Positions 51,402-55,602 of a stretch of 55,602 nucleotides of DNA are shown here, piece after piece; the first letter of the stretch is position 1; the number at the start of each line of letters is the position of its first letter. The notes beneath the pieces were generated by a model. That model did no database searches. It was not told the origin of the DNA and saw only the letters and a list, made by a program, of their open reading frames with translations. Location of the stretch: the NCBI GenBank assembly GCA_013140455.1, contig JABFSU010000058.1, positions 1 to 55,602 of the forward strand, in the 5' to 3' direction. Source of the DNA: Nitrospira sp. Its GTDB lineage: Bacteria > Nitrospirota > Nitrospiria > Nitrospirales > Nitrospiraceae. The position numbers and the translations under genes are program-made.

Positions 51402-51817
51402 TACCGACGTGAAAGGGTGGGGAGTGTTGCCGGGTGCTGAATCCGTTCGCCGCGCAGAATACGCGTCAGCAGGCTCGTCAGGTCGCTGGTGCGTTGTTTG
51501 ACGAGAAAACCGGATGCTCCCGCCTCAAAAGCCGCCGCTGCATAGGCGGCGTCGTCATGGGTTGAAAAGAAGACGATCTTGGTTGTCGGGAGTTCCTGGG
51601 AGAGCTGCCGGCTTGCGGCCAAGGCGTCTCCGAATGAGGGTGTGAAATCGAGGAGGGCCAGAGCCGGCTGGTAATGTTGTGCGGCCAGCACAAGTGATTC
51701 GCTATCCATCACGCTGGCCACCACGTCAAAGGTGCTATCCACCAGGGCTTCCGTGAGGGCCAGCATGGCGCGTGATGAGTCGCCGATGATCATGGCGGGG
51801 CGAGTGGTTGGTGTCAC
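51401..51817 (-). CDS. Receiver-domain protein with altered acidic pocket
   Basis: A 138-residue receiver from GTG 51817, GGGAG upstream. Phospho-acceptor Asp57 (LALLDFTP), Thr (FFSTHDD) and Lys (FLVKQ) are present, but the acidic pocket reads IIGDSSRA, where one Asp (Asp13) replaces the usual pair. There is no DNA-binding domain. A TATAGT -10-like box lies at 51861-51856 in the 128-bp gap behind the LuxR-type gene. It may respond weakly or bind phosphate-free signals. Confidence 0.82.
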   Translation of the reverse strand: MTPTTRPAMIIGDSSRAMLALTEALVDSTFDVVASVMDSESLVLAAQHYQPALALLDFTPSFGDALAASRQLSQELPTTKIVFFSTHDDAAYAAAAFEAGASGFLVKQRTSDLTSLLTRILRGERIQHPATLPTLSRR

Positions 51818-51945
51818 GATCCCGGCTCCCTCGGTTTCGATCTGTAACTGGAAGAACTATAGAGGGAAAACGGGGAGAAGGCACCCGTAAGACTACGAGG
51901 GTACGGGGGAAAATTACCAAGGAACACCGGCGGTAGGGATATCGG

Positions 51946-52581
51946 CTACGACAGGCGTACCAGCCCGTTCGTCAGGGCAAACTTTATCAGTTCAACGGTG
52001 CTATGGAGATCCAGTTGCTGCATCAGCTGGGCTTTGTGGAACTCAACGGTTCGATGCGAAATGCTCAGTTGCGCGGCGATATCTTTTGCAGAATGCCCGT
52101 CGACAATGAGCTGTAGGACTTCCTGTTGCCGCGCGGTGAGTTCAATGAGGGGCTGCTGGTCGCTGCTCAGGACGCCGTCGACCACATCTTTGGCAATCAG
52201 TGGGGTCACATAGGACTGCCCCCGCAGGACGGTGTGGAGGGCCTGGGTCAATTCGTCGCCCAGGGACTGCTTGAGAATATAGCCGGATGCTCCGGCTTGA
52301 AACGCGGCGCGAATGTAGGCGGGATCCGCATGCATCGTCACAAACACCAGCTTCGTCAAGGGAGACTTGGATTTCAGCGCGCGGGCCGCTTCGATGCCGT
52401 TCATGACCGGCATCGAAATGTCCAGGATGACGATATCGGGACGATGCTGTGCCACGGCCTGCAAGAGGGCCTGTCCATCTCCGGCGGTCGCCAGGAGTTC
52501 GCAGTGGGTTTCGAGGAGGCGACGAAAGCCCTCCAGTACCAGGGTGTGGTCGTCGGCGAGGATGACGGTCGGTTTTTTCAT
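51946..52581 (-). CDS. NarL/LuxR-type response regulator
   Basis: A 211-residue regulator. The receiver has Asp10 and Asp11 (LADDH), phospho-acceptor Asp54 (VILDISMP) and Lys in YILKQ. The C-terminal LuxR helix-turn-helix reads LTARQQEVLQLIVDGHSAKDIA, then ISHRTVEFHKAQLMQQL. ATG 52581 overlaps the histidine kinase stop (ATGA), so the pair is translationally coupled. Upstream in-frame codons are in the kinase coding region and are not used. Confidence 0.93.
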   Translation of the reverse strand: MKKPTVILADDHTLVLEGFRRLLETHCELLATAGDGQALLQAVAQHRPDIVILDISMPVMNGIEAARALKSKSPLTKLVFVTMHADPAYIRAAFQAGASGYILKQSLGDELTQALHTVLRGQSYVTPLIAKDVVDGVLSSDQQPLIELTARQQEVLQLIVDGHSAKDIAAQLSISHRTVEFHKAQLMQQLDLHSTVELIKFALTNGLVRLS

Positions 52582-53657
52582 GGAGAAGGAGGCTCGGACA
52601 ATGGGAGGTGCACGTGGATCTCCGTGCCTTGCCCTGGCTGAGACTGTACGTGAGACGTTCCGCAAAATGCCAGTGCCCGCTCACGTAAGTTGAAGAGACC
52701 AAGGCCCTGTCGTTCGTGTTGGGCGGTATCGATCTCGAACCCGACGCCATTATCACGAACCGTGAGATCGAGCTCTCGCTCATTGCTGAACAGTTCCACT
52801 TCCACGCGCGTTGCCTTGGCGTGACGGGTGATGTTCGAGAGGCATTCCTGGACGATTCGGTAGACGGTTGTGGCAATCGCCTTGGACGGCGAGGTGCTGA
52901 ATGGAGGGTTGACGAGCAATGTTTTGATCCGTGTTCGATGGGCAAATTCATCGAGTAAGCGCTTCAGTGCGGCGTCCAGCCCTAGGTCGTCCAGGATCGA
53001 CGGGTGAAAACGATAGGCCATGCGTCGTACGTCTTCTGAGAGGAGGATGATGTCCTGCTGGCTTTGGTTCAGGGTGGCGTGAACCGATTCAGACAGCGCC
53101 TGTTCAGGCTGTTCCAGCGTGCGAAGACCGAGAGCCAGCATCGCTAACCGCTGATTGATATCATCATGTAAGTCGTGCGCGATGCGCCGCCGTTCTTCGT
53201 CCTGCACGGTCAGCAGACGGCTGGTCAAGTTGCGCAGTTCCTCCTGGGTTTGACGCAAAGCCAGTTCCTTCGCAGCAATTTCAGACGTACGGGCTTGCAC
53301 GCGCGTCTCCAGCGATTCATTCATGCGGCGCAGCAGCGATTCTGTCTGCCGACGCTGAGTGAGGAACAGGATCGGTGCCCAGATGGCGATGAGGCTGATC
53401 GTCCGGTTCGACAGGGCCATCCAGAGGGGAACTCCCGGAATCGACGGACCGAGCCAGGCGCCGATGAGAGTGAGGGCCGAGCATCCTGCGGCGGTTATGA
53501 CGGGAACTCGGAATGAAGTGCTAAGTGCGGCCAGAAACACTACCCCGGCATAGAGCACGGCGTTCGCGACTCCTAATGGCAGTAAGAGATCGAGGCCAAA
53601 GAGCGCAAGGCTGACCCCAAGGATAAGACTGTAAAGCATTGGCGGCTGAGGCGTCAT
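52578..53657 (-). CDS. NarX-type sensor histidine kinase (HisKA_3)
   Basis: A 359-residue kinase. About four to five hydrophobic segments in residues 8-100 form a membrane sensor without a large periplasmic domain. A coiled-coil stretch (MNESLETRVQARTSEIAAKELALRQTQEELRNL, in parts) leads to the HisKA_3 box with phosphorylated His161 in RIAHDLHDDINQRLA. The ATPase domain has VYRIVQECLSNITRHAKATR, LTVRDNGVGFEID and RQGLGLFNLRERA. It pairs with the NarL-type regulator behind it. The short sensor suggests membrane or intracellular signals. Confidence 0.93.
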   Translation of the reverse strand: MTPQPPMLYSLILGVSLALFGLDLLLPLGVANAVLYAGVVFLAALSTSFRVPVITAAGCSALTLIGAWLGPSIPGVPLWMALSNRTISLIAIWAPILFLTQRRQTESLLRRMNESLETRVQARTSEIAAKELALRQTQEELRNLTSRLLTVQDEERRRIAHDLHDDINQRLAMLALGLRTLEQPEQALSESVHATLNQSQQDIILLSEDVRRMAYRFHPSILDDLGLDAALKRLLDEFAHRTRIKTLLVNPPFSTSPSKAIATTVYRIVQECLSNITRHAKATRVEVELFSNERELDLTVRDNGVGFEIDTAQHERQGLGLFNLRERALAFCGTSHVQSQPGQGTEIHVHLPLSEPPSP

Positions 53658-53714
53658 GACATCCTGTCGGTTCTGTCAAAGTCAGGGGGTACGGAAGTCT
53701 ATGGATCGCAGCGC

Positions 53715-53744
53715 ATTATGTGAGGGTGACGGGCGGTGCGGCAA
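53715..53744 (-). promoter_or_regulatory. Candidate promoter of the kinase operon
   Basis: On the minus strand TTGCCG at 53744-53739, an 18-bp spacer and CATAAT at 53720-53715, about 55 bp before the kinase start at 53657. Confidence 0.47.
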
Positions 53745-53889
53745 GGGGTCTGAGATAGATCGACCGGTGAGAGCGGTGGAGACAGCGAAAAATAGGGCAG
53801 ATTCTGACTGGTGCGGCGGGCGGAAAGGGCGAGATGGTTAACAGGTGAGGCAATCGGCCCCACTTTGAGCGCGGAACTGTCCAAGGGGG

Positions 53890-53918
53890 TTGACAGAGAA
53901 TCGGGAGTTCAGTATCGT
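53890..53918 (+). promoter_or_regulatory. Candidate promoter of the multicopper oxidase gene
   Basis: A perfect TTGACA at 53890-53895, 17-bp spacer, TATCGT at 53913-53918. The predicted leader is about 125 nt. Confidence 0.58.
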
Positions 53919-54050
53919 TCTGCCTCTTTTGAAAGGCCCCGATGCCTTCGTGTCGCTCCAGGTCACGAAGGGATTATATACAGAGCGTCATTTGCATTTC
54001 GTTTCATGTTTTTGGGTGTGTGTCGTTCATCATACCAAGGAGGCCGGTCC

Positions 54051-55602
54051 ATGTTTTTTCACACTTCACGGGTTTGTGTGCCTACCCGCATGCTCGGCGC
54101 GATGGCGGCGGTCGCCCTGTTATGGGCTCCGCTCGCATCGGCTGAGAGCGCATCGTCCCATGTGGCGATGAATCATCAGCTCCCCGCCTGGGCGGAGCAG
54201 CTCAAGGGTCAGACGATCGTCGAAGACGCGATGTCCGGAAGGGGCGAGCGTTCGGCGATGGTTGAGCAACAGCACCAGCGCATCATGGAGCAGATGAGCC
54301 ATGATCCGCAGGTCCAGGGTGTCAATACCGGGATGTATAACACCCAGTCGATGATGCACCAGTACGGTGCGGGTGGACAGGACATGTTGTTGGTGTCCGA
54401 TCCACGCGTTGAGCCGGTGGCGATGGTGGGCGGCGGCAAGTGTCCCGCGACCGCGCCGGTAAAGCAGTACAACGTGTCCGCGATCAACGTCGAGATCACG
54501 CTGAATCAGTGGCTCGATTTTTATCCCGGCTACATGTATGTGCTGGATGAGAATCTCGACAAGGTCCGTGCGGAAGAAACGACGAATAAAGCCGCGCGCG
54601 ACAAGGAAGGATTCGATCCCGGAGCGATCATCCCCGGCGTGCAGGCCCAGTGGATTCAACCCTTGACCATCCGCGCCAACCAGGGCGATTGCGTCAAGAT
54701 CAAGTTGAGCAACAAGCTGGAAGGCGGCGAAGAAGTCAGTCTCCACATCCATGGATCCTCCATGGTGGTGAGCGCGACGGGCGCCGCGGCTACCACGACC
54801 AATTCGGATACGATTGTTGCCAAGGATAAGAGCGGTGATTACGAGTGGTATATCCACCCGAACACCCAGGAAGGTGTCCGTCAGTTCCATACGTTCAGCA
54901 ACGATCGTGAGCTGACGGTTATGGGCATGTTCGGCTCCTTCGTCGTGGAGCCCCGCGGATCTTCCTATTGGGAAGCGCTCGGCAGCGGTGACGCGACCCC
55001 GGCCGCGAGCGGCTGGCAGGTCATGATCAAGAACGGCACGGGCCCGGACTTCCGCGAGTTCGTGCTCTATTACCATGAAGTCGGCGACGAAGCCTTCCGC
55101 CCGTTGAATAAGAAGGGTGACTTCCTCCCGCAGCGCGATCCGTTGACGGACGCGTATCGTCCGGGTGGCCGCGCGATCAACTATCGCAGCGAGCCGTTCG
55201 GCATCAATAACATGCATGTGCAGCACGAGTATTTCGGTTTTGAAGACGAGTCGATGGGCTACAGCTCCTATACGTTCGGCGATCCGTCGCCGACGATTCC
55301 CCGCTCCTACATCGGAGACCCGGCGAAGTTTCGTCTGGTGCACGGTGGATCGGAAGTGTTCCACAGCCACCATCCGCACGGAGGCACGATCCGGTGGCCG
55401 CGCAGCCCGCGGGCGATCGATGACATGAACCTCTGGGCGACCAGCACCAACGGGCCGGTCAAGTATCCGGTCATCCGTGCCAAGACCGACCGTGTCGACG
55501 TGGAAGTCATCGGGCCGTCAGAAGCCCTCGATCTGGAAACCGAGTGCGGATCCGGTCTCTGCCAGCAGCTGGCCGGCGACTTCCTCTTCCATTGCCACGT
55601 GG
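54051..55602 (+). CDS. Multicopper oxidase (partial, continues past window)
   Basis: 517 codons are visible from ATG 54051 to the window edge without a stop. AAGGAGG lies seven bases before the ATG. A signal peptide ends after Ala31 (WAPLASA). Copper-site motifs: HIHGSS (His232, His234), QFHTFS, HSHHPHGG (His438, His440, His441, His443) and FHCHV (His514, Cys515, His516), which supplies the type 1 Cys and trinuclear His ligands. The type-1 and trinuclear sites are both present, so it should be a functional oxidase rather than a pure copper-binding protein. Its length exceeds laccase-type CueO and resembles manganese/iron or copper-oxidising types. The long antisense frame at 54120-55379 is not a gene. 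Confidence 0.9.
   Translation, partial: MFFHTSRVCVPTRMLGAMAAVALLWAPLASAESASSHVAMNHQLPAWAEQLKGQTIVEDAMSGRGERSAMVEQQHQRIMEQMSHDPQVQGVNTGMYNTQSMMHQYGAGGQDMLLVSDPRVEPVAMVGGGKCPATAPVKQYNVSAINVEITLNQWLDFYPGYMYVLDENLDKVRAEETTNKAARDKEGFDPGAIIPGVQAQWIQPLTIRANQGDCVKIKLSNKLEGGEEVSLHIHGSSMVVSATGAAATTTNSDTIVAKDKSGDYEWYIHPNTQEGVRQFHTFSNDRELTVMGMFGSFVVEPRGSSYWEALGSGDATPAASGWQVMIKNGTGPDFREFVLYYHEVGDEAFRPLNKKGDFLPQRDPLTDAYRPGGRAINYRSEPFGINNMHVQHEYFGFEDESMGYSSYTFGDPSPTIPRSYIGDPAKFRLVHGGSEVFHSHHPHGGTIRWPRSPRAIDDMNLWATSTNGPVKYPVIRAKTDRVDVEVIGPSEALDLETECGSGLCQQLAGDFLFHCHV

Larger units (their letters stand above)
53658..54050. other. 393-bp intergenic region between the kinase and multicopper oxidase genes
   Basis: No gene is seen. 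It holds divergent promoters for the kinase operon (53715-53744) and the oxidase gene (53890-53918) and a leader with AAGGAGG at 54037-54043. No strong inverted repeat is visible. Confidence 0.65.

Noticed and set aside
54120..55379. Minus-strand 419-codon frame
   Set aside because: It is antisense to the multicopper oxidase, which has a signal peptide, copper motifs and a ribosome-binding site. The antisense product is His/Arg-rich and matches no family.

Overview
The window is a GC-rich chromosomal stretch from a Gram-negative, respiring bacterium. It encodes a full Tol-Pal envelope system, several outer-membrane-type lipoproteins, Tat export, molybdenum-cofactor genes, c-type cytochromes and a large multicopper oxidase. 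This mixture and the gene order suggest Nitrospira or a close relative in the Nitrospirota. That assignment is an inference, because no marker gene such as 16S rRNA or nxr lies in the window. No insertion sequence, prophage or CRISPR array was seen.

Layout. 1-4088 (minus strand): a PEGA-type lipoprotein running off the left edge, trpS, an M50 metalloprotease, and a TPR plus periplasmic-binding protein. 4140-5626: divergent promoters, xerD, tRNA-Val and tRNA-Asp. 5701-12331: tolQ-tolR-tolA-tolB-pal followed by two successive CpoB-like lipoproteins. 12386-18701: mutL, miaA, mtnP, a PfkB kinase, a TPR lipoprotein and a RodZ-like protein. 19197-19643: a monohaem cytochrome c with its own strong promoter and terminator. 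19935-27010: a caspase-fold lipoprotein without catalytic residues, then a carbamoyltransferase, a GT-C-like membrane protein, a GT2 glycosyltransferase and a lipoprotein. 27218-33277: HtrA protease, TatC, an NBP35/Mrp-type ATPase, MoeA, MobB and a six-haem NapC/NirT-like cytochrome, which together look like a supply line for exported molybdoenzymes and their electron transfer. 33295-35259: an ABC exporter with a small metal-binding-tailed membrane protein. 35481-37234: an RRM protein, a 2OG-Fe(II) oxygenase and a receiver-only regulator.

37378-44361 (minus strand) holds a five-gene, four-base-overlapping DevBCA/TolC-type efflux operon and, upstream of it, a FhlA-type sigma-54 activator. Between them lie a GG-N10-GC sigma-54 promoter candidate and two TGCC-N8-GGCA sites exactly 30 bp apart at enhancer distance. 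A perfect palindrome of the same pattern covers the activator's own start. This looks like a complete, self-contained regulatory circuit.

44402-55602: an RqcH/NFACT protein, a zinc-ribbon mini-protein, a HExxH protein resembling the 2-oxoglutarate-dependent peptide beta-hydroxylases of RiPP pathways, a secreted Ig/PKD-type protein coupled to a KimA-like transporter, a NarX/NarL-type two-component pair with a degenerate receiver and a stand-alone CxxC tail domain, and the first 517 codons of a multicopper oxidase that continues past the right edge.

Most promising for follow-up: the efflux/sigma-54 circuit, the HExxH peptide-hydroxylase candidate, the dead caspase-like lipoprotein and the six-haem cytochrome translationally coupled to mobB.
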